Assembly (NCBI RefSeq): GCF_016865365.1
Contig: NZ_AP024469.1
Span: 1,107,001-1,171,000 of the forward strand
Source of the DNA: Geobacter sp. SVR
GTDB lineage: Bacteria; Desulfobacterota; Desulfuromonadia; Geobacterales; Pseudopelobacteraceae
Direction: 5' to 3'
DNA length: 64,000 bases
Part shown: positions 28,834 through 37,356 of the stretch, piece after piece
Position numbering within the stretch: the stretch's first letter is position 1
How the letters are laid out: every line of letters begins with the position of its first letter
Translations under genes and position numbers: made by a program
The notes under the pieces: generated by a model
What the model saw: the letters and a program-made list of their open reading frames with translations, nothing else
Database searches by the model: none
Told to the model about the DNA's origin: nothing

Positions 28834-29583
28834 TTACCTTTTTGTGTCACGTAATTTATCTAATTGTTCCTTATAAAAAAGCAAATCCTGCTTTAATATA
28901 TCTAACTGGTATTTAGCAGAATTGAACTTGTCACAATCTCTGGAAGAGGCATTATAAAAGTTTTTACCTTGATTGTACTCATTACATCGTTGTTCTGATT
29001 CCCCTAATATATTAATAACATCTTTTATTTGCGATCTTATATTTTCAATTTCTTTCTCAGCTTTCTGCTCTTTTCTATTATACTCAAAGTCAATATTTAT
29101 ATTCTTAAAACTAAGACTATCTGGTTGATTATTTACATTTTTATCAGCTACATTAATATTCACATCACCATTCACGTTATTAACATTTATTTCACCTGAC
29201 TGAGTTGTTGTTACACTTTCGTTGCGGTTAGCAAATTGAAAATTAAATGTCTGCTCTCTGCCTTTATCAAGTGTTTTTAAAGTTTTAGCAAGTGCTGAAA
29301 TATCATTTTTATTTAAATTACCTAGAGGAGAAACTATCCACTTTCTCGTTCCGCCGTTGATTCCAATATTGTCCAATTTTGGCTTGTTATATTTTTGAGC
29401 AATCTCTCGATTGTTATTAAATAAATATTTAAAGTATTCAACAGCATATTCTACAGATTTATTAGTCGCAGCCTTTGAAGCTTCTGATACTAACGCTGGA
29501 ATAACTCTAGAAAGTACAGATGCATCAGCACTTGTAGCTAAAACGAAGGTACATAAGATCATAATTAATGTTTTGTTAAACAT
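28834..29583 (-). CDS. Secreted coiled-coil protein, unrecognised
   Basis: 249 aa. A signal peptide (MFNKTLIMILCTFVLATSADA) precedes an N-terminal region (about 22-110) and an Asn/Val-rich stretch (INVNNVNGDVNINVADKNVNN, about 130-152) that could form beta repeats. The C-terminus is a charged coiled coil (about 160-249) with two cysteines. The gene is strikingly A+T-rich with codon use unlike the flanking genome, suggesting acquisition. It lies downstream of the NACHT gene on the same strand, 470 bases away. No family is recognised. Confidence 0.7.
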   Translation of the reverse strand: MFNKTLIMILCTFVLATSADASVLSRVIPALVSEASKAATNKSVEYAVEYFKYLFNNNREIAQKYNKPKLDNIGINGGTRKWIVSPLGNLNKNDISALAKTLKTLDKGREQTFNFQFANRNESVTTTQSGEINVNNVNGDVNINVADKNVNNQPDSLSFKNINIDFEYNRKEQKAEKEIENIRSQIKDVINILGESEQRCNEYNQGKNFYNASSRDCDKFNSAKYQLDILKQDLLFYKEQLDKLRDTKR

Positions 29584-30053
29584 ATAAGCTCCAAACTATG
29601 TTTATTCAACTACAAAACAACCAAAGATATCGAGTCATTACTACGTCACTTTGCGAACTCCAATCTGCCCAGCAGAAGACATGCCCTGACCTGAAAACAC
29701 TCGTTCTGAATCAGCCATGGCAGCAAGCCTTCGAAACTCAATTAGTTGTCTGTCCCCTTATTGCTTCCCCGACCTGTTGTCAATGGCTACTTTCGTTTCC
29801 TTTAAGTAACTCGATCAACAGGAAACCCAAGCCAAAAATGGAAAACATTCCTCCACCTAGGTAATTCCGGGGACACCATACTTATTTACTTGAATTAAGT
29901 ATGGTGTCCCCAGAACTCCACTGCCCTTCTGCAACGGGCATGGCTTTGACCCGTTTTAAGCCGTGTTGGGATTTCAGCTCTTTCCAGTTTTGAAATTTAT
30001 AGTCACAGCCCCTATGGTTAGCTTGGTCCGACCCTAAAGTCCCATTGTTAACT
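29584..30053. other. 470-bp gap with a repeat and a possible gene remnant
   Basis: It holds the hairpin at 29868-29913 and, on the minus strand from about 30025 to 29895, a short in-frame stretch reading GCDYKFQNWKELKSQHG and then LKRVKAMPVAEGQWSSGDT, protein-like but cut off by an upstream stop. This looks like the C-terminal scrap of a lost gene. A plus-strand frame at 29598-29864 has no coding character. Confidence 0.4.
29868..29913. repeat. GGGGACACCATACTTA hairpin
   Basis: GGGGACACCATACTTA and TAAGTATGGTGTCCCC are perfect inverted copies around a short A+T-rich loop. From general knowledge, 'GGGGACAC..ACTTAATT' hairpins occur around REP-associated IS200-like transposase genes; no transposase is present here. 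Confidence 0.8.
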
Positions 30054-31892
30054 TTAAAAGGGAATATTATTTAGCATTGATTCACGTATGTATAACAACT
30101 CTGGGAATTTATACAGTTTTTTTTCAAATACGTTAGATGGTTTTATTGGTTTGCTCACACGATGGTATGTGACAATATGATCAGTCCCTTCCTGGATCGG
30201 ATATTTATGTCCAGAAGAATAATTTTTTGATATTAAATCAAAAGAAGTTTGTGGGACTGCGATTGCCATAAGATTATCATATTCTAAAATTATTGAATCA
30301 TAATTAAATAGACTGAGTTGATGGTTGTAGATAATGTTGTTTTTTACATACAAGGTATAGAGATATATCAAAGCAAGCCCGAGGTCAGTAGAGTAGTTAA
30401 AGTCGGGTTTTTCGAGTATAAGCCGGCTAGTGAATGATTTTACATATTGCTCAGATAATTTAAGTTTCAATAATCGGTTTACAATCAGTTCGAAAAAATA
30501 GGCACTTGGTGTGGATGATATAGCTACGGCAATGGCAAGCTCGTTTGGAAGCTTCATAAGCGCCGACTCGGACTCAGGAATTTTAGGGAGCCGGATCAGG
30601 TGATCGGCGGCAAGATATTCTTGTATCGACTTATGCGCAAACTCGAAACTCTGATAGCCAGCCTGCAACAACAACCCTGTATGAGATTCTAGTTCAGCTA
30701 CTACTTGAGTTCCTTCGTTATGTTTTAATCCGTAGTCTGGAGCTAATTCATTATACGCAATACTGATATCATTAGTAGAAAAGACAGATCCATATGAATT
30801 TAATGTCAAAAAATAGGATAAACCAGCCAAAAAATCGCATTTCCTATCTCTTTCAAAATTACCATATTTTGAAGTTCTTTTAACAGAACGTTGTTGATCC
30901 CACTCCTCTAATAGCAGATTAATTATCTTTTTATAGACAGTCTTTGGTTTCTCTGGAATGTTACCTTCTCGCTCATATATGGCACACAAATGTGCTAACG
31001 TTAGAGGTCGTATACTAGTGTCAACATATGGTGACAACCTTATCTGCGATAAGAAATCAAGTGCAATTATTTCATCAAGAAACCATTTTTCTGAAAAGGC
31101 CTGTATTTGATCATCAGACATAGGGCAAATCTCAAATACAGTGGCGCCATTGATTGAGTACCCAAAATCTGCGGTTCTAGAGGTTACAACCATAGTTGCA
31201 ATTTGTAAGTGTTCCGACAGGTACCTTATATCTTCCACCACTTGGTCTCTAATATTGTTAGTTAACTCGTCAAAACCGTCAAGAATTAGTAGAACTTTAA
31301 GTGAATCTAGTACATTGACAAGATGCTTCCTATGATTCCATATGAGAGTGGATTTACTGCCTGTGAAGCTGTCATGGTCTACATGAAGGCCCAAGATCCG
31401 GTAAATGGCATCTATCACAGGGCCGCGTGACTCATCTTTGTATCCGTTAAGACTCCTAAGTTTTAGTAATACCGGGAAAGAAAAACGATCATACTGAAAA
31501 TATTCATCGAAGAACATCTTATTACAGATCTGTTTCATTGATGTTGTTTTGCCAGCTCCAGGTTGCCCTAGAATCACAAAATGATGTTCAGTATCATTGA
31601 ATATTTCGAGTAGTGGAATTTTGTCTATTTTAGTAGCAGCAGAGGTTATTAACCGACGTGGATACACAAACAGATCTAGTTCAATGAAAACCTGATCTGT
31701 TCTTTTTGCAGATTTTAAATCATTAAATATTATTTCTCTAGCCCATGTGCATACACCTGATAAATGTTGTGAAATTGATTGTTCAATATCTTCTGGTGAT
31801 GAAAGTAGCTTAGCTCCAATTTCTTTCAAAATTTTTATGGATACTTTTAATGCGGAAGAAACCAAGTTCTTTATAAGCAATTCTTTAATCAT
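30054..31892 (-). CDS. NACHT-domain NTPase (bacterial NLR-like)
   Basis: 612 aa. The N-terminal ~95 residues are helical and unassigned. The NACHT core has Walker A GQPGAGKTT (109-117), extended Walker B LLILDGFDEL (201-210), and a sensor-like VVTSRTADF. The winged-helix end shows FAHKSIQEYLAADHL (about 440), as in NACHT/STAND proteins. The last ~150 residues lack obvious LRR, WD or TPR repeats. Bacterial NACHT proteins are known antiphage sensors, so immunity is plausible but inferred. The gene is A+T-rich. The start is the ATG before IKELLIK, with GGGAG upstream. Confidence 0.85.
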   Translation of the reverse strand: MIKELLIKNLVSSALKVSIKILKEIGAKLLSSPEDIEQSISQHLSGVCTWAREIIFNDLKSAKRTDQVFIELDLFVYPRRLITSAATKIDKIPLLEIFNDTEHHFVILGQPGAGKTTSMKQICNKMFFDEYFQYDRFSFPVLLKLRSLNGYKDESRGPVIDAIYRILGLHVDHDSFTGSKSTLIWNHRKHLVNVLDSLKVLLILDGFDELTNNIRDQVVEDIRYLSEHLQIATMVVTSRTADFGYSINGATVFEICPMSDDQIQAFSEKWFLDEIIALDFLSQIRLSPYVDTSIRPLTLAHLCAIYEREGNIPEKPKTVYKKIINLLLEEWDQQRSVKRTSKYGNFERDRKCDFLAGLSYFLTLNSYGSVFSTNDISIAYNELAPDYGLKHNEGTQVVAELESHTGLLLQAGYQSFEFAHKSIQEYLAADHLIRLPKIPESESALMKLPNELAIAVAISSTPSAYFFELIVNRLLKLKLSEQYVKSFTSRLILEKPDFNYSTDLGLALIYLYTLYVKNNIIYNHQLSLFNYDSIILEYDNLMAIAVPQTSFDLISKNYSSGHKYPIQEGTDHIVTYHRVSKPIKPSNVFEKKLYKFPELLYIRESMLNNIPF

Positions 31893-31919
31893 GCATTCGC
31901 TCCCGGATAGGTTAGTTCG

Positions 31920-31981
31920 CAGGTGAATCTGCCTTCTGAGGGATGTAACAAAAAGAAAAGACGTCACCCAGACCGGCGTAG
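31920..31981. repeat. Partial R5 copy C
   Basis: These 62 bases match 33759-33820, including ATGTAACAAAA and GACGTCAC(C/T)CAGACCGG. The matching target overlaps the 3' end of the broken MFS gene, so this is a duplicated fragment of that junction sitting just upstream of the NACHT gene. Confidence 0.75.
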
Positions 31982-31990
31982 AGACTCAAT

Positions 31991-32047
31991 GGGGTCAGGC
32001 CGTGATAGTTTGATAATTGGCTGCTCAAGTTATCAAGGCCTGACCCC
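31991..32047. repeat. GGGGTCAGGCC inverted repeat
   Basis: GGGGTCAGGCCGTGATAGTT is repeated in inverse as AAGTTATCAAGGCCTGACCCC, about 21-bp arms with two or three mismatches. It lies between the NACHT gene and the 8-residue-repeat protein gene. The T run expected of a terminator is missing on both sides. Confidence 0.8.
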
Positions 32048-32074
32048 GCTACCTCTCCAATACGTTACACGGCA

Positions 32075-32680
32075 CTAAAAACCGGGCGTGAATACGGACT
32101 GCGAGCGGCCTGTGTTGTAATTAGTCTGGGAATAGGGATCGATATACGGACTTAATTTATTTCCGCCCGCATTCGCATTGTTGGCTGTCCCTCTACCACG
32201 CTTCTTTTTATCAGACTTGGGAGTTTTTGTTTTTTGAGCTGCTTGTTGGGATGCTTCCCGGGGCTTGTCCGTCTCTCCGGAGCTTGCCGCTGCTGTTCTG
32301 GCCCCGACAGGTTCCGCGGTTCTAGCCTTGACAGTCTCTGCTGTTCTGGCTTCGACAGTCTCTGCTGTCCTTGCCTTGACAGGCTCTGCTGTTCTGGCTT
32401 GGACAGGTTCTGCAGTTCTAGCCTTGACAGACTCTGTTGTCCTAGCTTTGACAGGCTCAGCTGTTCTGGGCTTGACCGCTTCTGCTGTTCTGGCTTCGAT
32501 AGGCTCTGCGGTTCGGGCCTTGATAGGCTCGACCGGCCTGGAATAGATCGGTTCCACCTGTTTGGCGCTGTAAGGCTGAATCCCATCCGCTCCAGCCTTA
32601 CCGGCAATCGTGAGCATGCCCGTTACCATAAGCGAGAGGATGATTGTTTCCTTGATCCAGCCTGTCGTTCTCTCAATCAT
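32075..32680 (-). CDS. Exported protein with ~10 tandem 8-residue repeats
   Basis: 201 aa. An N-terminal signal segment (about 10-30, ETIILSLMVTGMLTIAGKAGA) leads to tandem octapeptides of consensus KARTAEPV, with variants such as EARTAETV, KPRTAEPV and QARTAEPV, from about residue 52 to 135. A Lys-rich stretch (KTPKSDKKKRGRG) and an Asn/Tyr/Ser-rich tail follow. In DNA this is a 24-bp tandem repeat on which copy number could vary. No family is recognised; a cell-wall or surface linker is possible. The opposite-strand Cys-rich frame is a by-product of the repeat. Confidence 0.72.
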   Translation of the reverse strand: MIERTTGWIKETIILSLMVTGMLTIAGKAGADGIQPYSAKQVEPIYSRPVEPIKARTAEPIEARTAEAVKPRTAEPVKARTTESVKARTAEPVQARTAEPVKARTAETVEARTAETVKARTAEPVGARTAAASSGETDKPREASQQAAQKTKTPKSDKKKRGRGTANNANAGGNKLSPYIDPYSQTNYNTGRSQSVFTPGF

Positions 32681-32713
32681 CGCGTTCCTCCTCCTGTTTT
32701 TTTTTGCATGAGA

Positions 32714-33568
32714 TCAATCCGGCTCAGCCCCCCTTGGGGCTCCCTCTCGCTTCAATTGCCCTAGAAACTCATCCACATCCTTTTCCCATTGAGCAGGGTC
32801 GGCTTTGGAGAAAAACGCATGACCGTCCTCGCCGAATGCCGGTTTAAGGATGTATTTCGAGTTCTTTGCATATTCTGTAAACTTTGAGTACATCTGTTTT
32901 GAAATGGCCGGAGGGAAGAATCGGTCATTTTCCGTGTAGATCCAGAGACTGGGAACTATAAAGCTTTCGCCGAAATATCCCATGGCGGCAATCAGCCCGT
33001 CCGAATCGCACAACGTCCTCTGGGGGGTGAAGCCCCGCCCGCCGGCAAAGTTGATTACCCCAACGATCCCCGGCAGGTTTTTTGCGCCAGTGGCGATTGA
33101 TACGGTACCTCCGGTGGATTGCCCCATAACGATGATTCTGTCTTTCCGTATATACGACTGGAGTTTCATAAACTCGATGGTCTTTTCCACATCCAGGGAA
33201 TCTTCCTGTATGGTCTGATACCAGTGGGCGTTTTGGCAGCCATCGCTATTGATCAACCGCCCTTCCGACTTTCCGTATCCCTTACGCATGGGAATCACGA
33301 CGACATAGCCGCGATCGACAAAAAACTTACTCTGCTTGCTCCAGACATAGGTGGTTTTCCGGCCATCTACCCCAACTGCTGTCCCGTGGTTCAACACCAC
33401 CAGCGGGAACGGTCCCTTACCTTCCGGCCGATGCACCGTAGCCTCCAGATAGACCGTCGAGTCGCTGAATATGCCTTTTTCGATAGTCGGGATTTTAACG
33501 GATTCATGTGCGTACAGGCATGAGCACCGCAGCAGTACACCTATTACTCCGAGCAGTATTCGGCTCAT
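32714..33568 (-). CDS. Exported alpha/beta hydrolase (dienelactone-hydrolase-like)
   Basis: 284 aa. A signal peptide (about 1-21) precedes an alpha/beta-hydrolase domain. The nucleophile elbow is GQSTGG (about 151), the oxyanion region VVLNHGTAVG, the acid probably Asp in YTENDRFF, and the general base His in GEDGHAFF. A periplasmic esterase or peptidase-like activity is likely. Its C-terminus (LKREGAPRGAEPD) continues close to the upstream end of the repeat-protein gene, 33 bases away, so they may be co-transcribed. Confidence 0.85.
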   Translation of the reverse strand: MSRILLGVIGVLLRCSCLYAHESVKIPTIEKGIFSDSTVYLEATVHRPEGKGPFPLVVLNHGTAVGVDGRKTTYVWSKQSKFFVDRGYVVVIPMRKGYGKSEGRLINSDGCQNAHWYQTIQEDSLDVEKTIEFMKLQSYIRKDRIIVMGQSTGGTVSIATGAKNLPGIVGVINFAGGRGFTPQRTLCDSDGLIAAMGYFGESFIVPSLWIYTENDRFFPPAISKQMYSKFTEYAKNSKYILKPAFGEDGHAFFSKADPAQWEKDVDEFLGQLKREGAPRGAEPD

Positions 33569-33617
33569 ATGATCCTTTTACTCGTGAACTCAACTCGTTA
33601 ATCACAGGTTAGACCGG

Positions 33618-33777
33618 GCCGACAGTGTCATACCGGCAGTGTGCGCCCGACCTGGAGTTCGGGAAAAATACCACGTATCGGATAAAAATTACATAGCGTT
33701 TATGAAGCGTGTCTATGACAGTAATTTTATGGCGGGGGGCAAAGAGAGAAGAAGGCTTCAGGTGGATCAGACTTCAG
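33618..33777. repeat. Island-flanking direct repeat R5, copy B
   Basis: It matches copy A at 28233-28385 in the same orientation. It lies just upstream of the hydrolase gene and directly downstream of the broken MFS gene. The similarity to copy C continues to about 33820, into the MFS 3' end. Confidence 0.85.
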
Positions 33778-33801
33778 CGGAATGTAACAAAAGAAATGAC
33801 G

Positions 33802-35090
33802 TCACTCAGACCGGTGCTGGGGAGAAAGGCCCTGCTCGCGGACCTGCGCGAGGATCAGGCTGCCGGCCCCCAGCAGTATCAGGATACTGAGTACCCCGTA
33901 GCGCGAATGCCCGAAGTGCTGGCCGATGGCGCCGACCAGAAACGGACCGGAGATGGCCGCGAACTTGCCGGAGATGTTGTAGAAGCCGAAGAATTCGGCC
34001 GAGCGTTCCGCCGGAATCAGCCGTCCGAAGAAGCTGCGGCTCAAGGCCTGGATGCCCCCCATGGAGCTGGCCTCCAGCACCGAGAGCAGCCAGAACACAC
34101 TGGTTCGGGCCGACGCCGACGGCAGCGCCGGCAGCCAGAAGGCGATCAGAGTGATCAGGCCATAGATGGCGATGCCCCCCTGCAGGAGCGGCTTGACCGC
34201 GAAACAGGTCGTCAGTCTCCCCCATAACAGGGAGCAGGGAAAGGCGATGACCTGGATCAGTAGGATGGCCAGGATCAGCGTGGTGGTGCCCAGGCCGATA
34301 TCGATCCCGTAGGCCACGGCCATGGTGGTGACGGTATCGACGCCGTCGATGAAAAAGAAGAAGGCCAGCAGGAACAGAAAGGCGTCGCGGCGCTCCCGCA
34401 GGCGGCGCAGGGTGGCGGCGAGACGTTGCAGACCCTCACGGAATGGACGGGGGGAGGGTGGGCAGAAGTGGATCTGCTTGACGTGGCGCAGCAGGGGCAG
34501 CGAGAACAGCAGCCACCACAGGGCCACGATGACGAAACCGAACCGGGCAGCCGCAACCGGGATGGCGGTCTGTTCGGCGGGTGACCGCAGCCCCAGATCA
34601 GGGCGATGACGGCCAGGAAGGGGAGCACGCTACCGATGTAGCCCCAGGCGAAGCCGGCGGTGGAGACCCGGTGCATATCGGCGGGTAGGGCGACGTCGGT
34701 CAGGAAGGCGTCGTAGAAGATATTGGCTCCGGCCCAGCCGGTGCGGGCGATGACGAACATGACCAGGCAGAAAAGCCAGGTTCCGGGGCCGCTGAAGCAG
34801 AGCCCTATCGTTGCCAGGAGGCCCAGCGACAGGAACAGGGCGAACAGCCGTTTCTTCCAGCCCCGGTAGTCTGCCAGCACTCCCATGGTGGGGGCCAGGA
34901 TCACCAGCAGCAGCGAAGAGAGGGAGTTGGCATAGCCCCACCAGGCGGTGGAAACCTCCGGCGGCAGCCCGCGCCCGGCCACCTCCTTGAAAAAGATCGG
35001 CAGGACGGCGGTCACGACCACCAGCCCGAAGGCGGAATTGGCGACATCGTAGAGAATCCAGCTTTTCTCGGACCGTGTCACATGGGTCAC
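33802..35090 (-). pseudogene. UMF1/Atg22-like MFS transporter, frameshifted
   Basis: Two overlapping frames together give one ~430-aa, 11-12-helix transporter. The N-terminal half (KSWILYDVANSAFGLVVVTAVLPIFFKEV) is the UMF1 signature. The C-terminal half (FLFLLAFFFFIDGVDTVTTMA, GPFLVGAIGQHFGHSRYGV) is in the next frame. Adding one C to the C4 run at 34591-34594 (one G in the coding strand) restores LIWG-LRSPAEQTAIPVAAARFG and joins both halves. It is either a recent one-base deletion or a sequencing error. The family in bacteria has unknown substrates. Confidence 0.85.
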
Positions 35091-35109
35091 CCTGGCTCAG
35101 GGAGTTGCA

Positions 35110-35580
35110 CTAGTTTTGGCGGTGGCGGACTGTCAACCCTTTCAGGAAGTTTCGCAGCAACTGATCGCCGCAAACCTTGTAATTCTTGTGGCTCCGGTCC
35201 CGGAACAGAGCGCTCAGCTCTGACTTCGACACGTTGAAGCCCCCCTGTTTCAGGATGGCCAGCATGTCCTCGTCCTTCAGCTCCAAGGCGATGCGCAGCT
35301 TCCTCAAAATGAGGTTGTTCGTCAGGGCCCCGGTCGCTCTGGTTGTCTGCGAGGGTCCTGTTTCCCGGGGGCCTCGCCGGGAAACGATCAGGCCATCCAG
35401 AAACAGGCCCAGCACTTCCGGACTGCATGGCTGAAAGCCCGCTTCGTCATCTTTTTTCAGCAGGTCGAGCAGCGTCGGCTGGTCGATCTCGTGTCCGGCC
35501 AGTTCAAAGATCGCTTTCATGCCCGGATTGCTGATGTCCAAGGCATAGCGTATCCGGCGCAGGATGTCGTTATTGGTCAC
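35110..35580 (-). CDS. DUF1456 protein, YehS-like
   Basis: 156 aa with two repeats of the DUF1456 unit: NNDILRRIRYALDISNPGMKAIFELAG at residue 3 and NNLILRKLRIALELKDEDMLAILKQGG near 90. The same size and duplicated layout as E. coli YehS. Function unknown. It lies 20 bases upstream of, and in the same orientation as, the broken MFS gene, so they may form one transcript. Confidence 0.9.
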   Translation of the reverse strand: MTNNDILRRIRYALDISNPGMKAIFELAGHEIDQPTLLDLLKKDDEAGFQPCSPEVLGLFLDGLIVSRRGPRETGPSQTTRATGALTNNLILRKLRIALELKDEDMLAILKQGGFNVSKSELSALFRDRSHKNYKVCGDQLLRNFLKGLTVRHRQN

Positions 35581-35642
35581 CGTTTACTCCTGAGAGTGAT
35601 TGTACCATCTTCGGATGGAGGTGTTGCGGGGTAGGGCCTAAT

Positions 35643-35860
35643 AGGCTGTTGAAATTCCTAGGTTGTTCAAAAATGGGTAGATCGTCGCACCCGCAGGAAG
35701 TCCCGCGGAGTCGTAGTACCCTCAGGGCATAAACAGCGCTACGACGCACAATTTCACGTGTGAAATTTGACCGCGAAGGCGCCCGAAGGGTGAGGCCGCA
35801 GGCCGAAGTCACAAGGTGGCTGACGAGGACGGCGGCGAGATGCCCGTTTTTCAACAACCT
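35643..35860. repeat. Inverted-end intergenic element R2, copy c (enlarged)
   Basis: On the minus strand it begins AAGGTTGTTGAAAAACGGGC and ends CATTTTTGAACAACCT, like copies a and b, but an extra ~80 bases with further small hairpins sit in the middle. It fills most of the gap between the YehS-like gene and rlmI. Confidence 0.85.
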
Positions 35861-35861
35861 T

Positions 35862-37037
35862 CTACACTGCCTGCAGAACCAGGCATTTGAGGTACTCCGA
35901 CTCCGGGAACGAGAGCAGCACCGGATGGTCGGCCGCCTGCGAGCGGGCCTCCACCAGGCGCACCTCGCGCCTGGCCTGACGCGCCGCCTGGGTCAGCACG
36001 TCACGGAAGGCTTCGCGCCCCATGTGGTGGGAGCAGGAGCAGGTGATCAGGTAGCCCCCCGGCTCCAGCAACTCCAGAGCGCGCCGATTGACCGTCAGGT
36101 AGCCCTTGGTGGCTTCGGCGATGTTCTTGCGGCTCTTGACAAAGGCGGGCGGGTCCATGACCACCACCCCGAAGCGGCGACCCTGCTGGTGCAGCGACCG
36201 CAGGCGCTCGAAGGCGTCGCACTCCTCGAACGACACACTACCGGACAGTCCGTTCAGCTCTGCGTTGCGTTCGGCCTGGGCCACGGCGCGGGCCGAGATG
36301 TCGATCCCCAGCACCGAGGCGGCACCGAAAGCGCCGGCATGCGTCGCCCAACTGCCGGCGTAGCAGAAGCAGTCCAGCACTTGTTTTCCTTTGCACAGTC
36401 CCCGCAGCAGCAGATGGTTTTCCTTCTGATCGAGGAAACCGCCGGTCTTCTGTCCGTGCCGCAGATCCACCAGGAACCGCAGCCCGTTCTCCTCCATCTC
36501 GACCAGCTCGGGAATCTCTCCTGCCAGCACCTCGATAGTTTCCGGCAGCCCCTCCAGGCTCCGCACGGATACGTCGTTGCGGGCGATGATGCCTTTGGGA
36601 GCGAATACCTCGGCCAGCGCCTCCAGCAGCAGGTCGCGGCGGCGTTCCATGCCGGCCGACAGGATCTGCAGCGAGAGATAGTCGCCGTACTTGTCCACCA
36701 CTAGTCCGGGCAGGAAATCGCTTTCGCCGTACACGGCGCGGAAGGTGGCCAGGCCGGGATAGACGCCGCGGCGATGTTCCAGGGCGGCGGCGATGCGCTG
36801 GCGGTAGAAACCGGCGGTGTCGATATCCTCACGCTGCCGCGAGAGCAGGCGGAACGCGATCAGCGAGCGGGGATTGTAGTAGCCGCTGCCGATCAGGCCG
36901 CCGCCGGCATCGAACAGCTCGGCAGCCGCCCCCGCCTCGCGGGGACCGTCCAGAGTGGCGATCTCGTTGCTGAAGACCCAGGGATGGCCGAATTTGATGC
37001 GTTTATCTTCGTTCTTTTTGAGGGTGATTTTGAGCAT
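35862..37037 (-). CDS. rlmI: 23S rRNA (cytosine-C5) methyltransferase RlmI-like
   Basis: 391 aa. An N-terminal PUA domain (about 1-75: KKNEDKRIKFGHPWVFSNEI) precedes the SAM-dependent RsmB-like domain. SAM-binding motif VLDCFCYAGSWATHA is near residue 222, VLGIDISARAV near 245, and the catalytic VVMDPPAFVKS near 288 with CSCSHHM near 333. The layout is that of E. coli RlmI, which methylates C1962 of 23S rRNA; related enzymes can have other targets. Confidence 0.9.
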   Translation of the reverse strand: MLKITLKKNEDKRIKFGHPWVFSNEIATLDGPREAGAAAELFDAGGGLIGSGYYNPRSLIAFRLLSRQREDIDTAGFYRQRIAAALEHRRGVYPGLATFRAVYGESDFLPGLVVDKYGDYLSLQILSAGMERRRDLLLEALAEVFAPKGIIARNDVSVRSLEGLPETIEVLAGEIPELVEMEENGLRFLVDLRHGQKTGGFLDQKENHLLLRGLCKGKQVLDCFCYAGSWATHAGAFGAASVLGIDISARAVAQAERNAELNGLSGSVSFEECDAFERLRSLHQQGRRFGVVVMDPPAFVKSRKNIAEATKGYLTVNRRALELLEPGGYLITCSCSHHMGREAFRDVLTQAARQARREVRLVEARSQAADHPVLLSFPESEYLKCLVLQAV

Positions 37038-37054
37038 GGTCGCAATTCTCGAAA

Positions 37055-37346
37055 AGTTTTTGCCACAGAGTACACAGGGGCCACAGAGAAAAACACTTGA
37101 ACCCTGATGTTCAGCTGAACCCTTCGCCCTGAGGACCCAAAATCGGGCCTAAAGGAGAAGGTGGCCGCAGGCCGGATGAGGGGCGGCAATGCCTCTTTGC
37201 CACCACTTCCCCCTCACCCTAGCCCTCTCCCTCAGGGAGAGGGGACGATGTGTCACTGTGGCGGAAGATTGGCACTATCAGGCTGTTTTGGACGTCTCTG
37301 TGCTCTCGCCTAAAAGCTCCTACTTTAGGCCGTGTCCTCTGTGGCA
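37055..37346. repeat. R4 arms with long unique insert; rlmI-YkgJ gap
   Basis: TTTTTGCCACAGAGTACACAG (near 37055) and CGTGTCCTCTGTGGCAGAAA (near 37345) are the two arms of the R4 hairpin, here separated by about 250 bases. The insert holds another hairpin, CCCTCTCCCTCAGGGAGAGGGG (about 37222-37245). No gene is seen in 37038-37356. Confidence 0.7.
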
Positions 37347-37356
37347 GAAAAAGCCT

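Noticed and set aside
29598-29864. 88-residue plus-strand frame
   Set aside because: No ribosome site, no recognisable family, divergent from all neighbours; probably chance.
32234-32764. Cys-rich plus-strand protein of about 176 aa
   Set aside because: It is the reverse reading of the 24-bp repeat of the exported octapeptide protein; composition is periodic for that reason.
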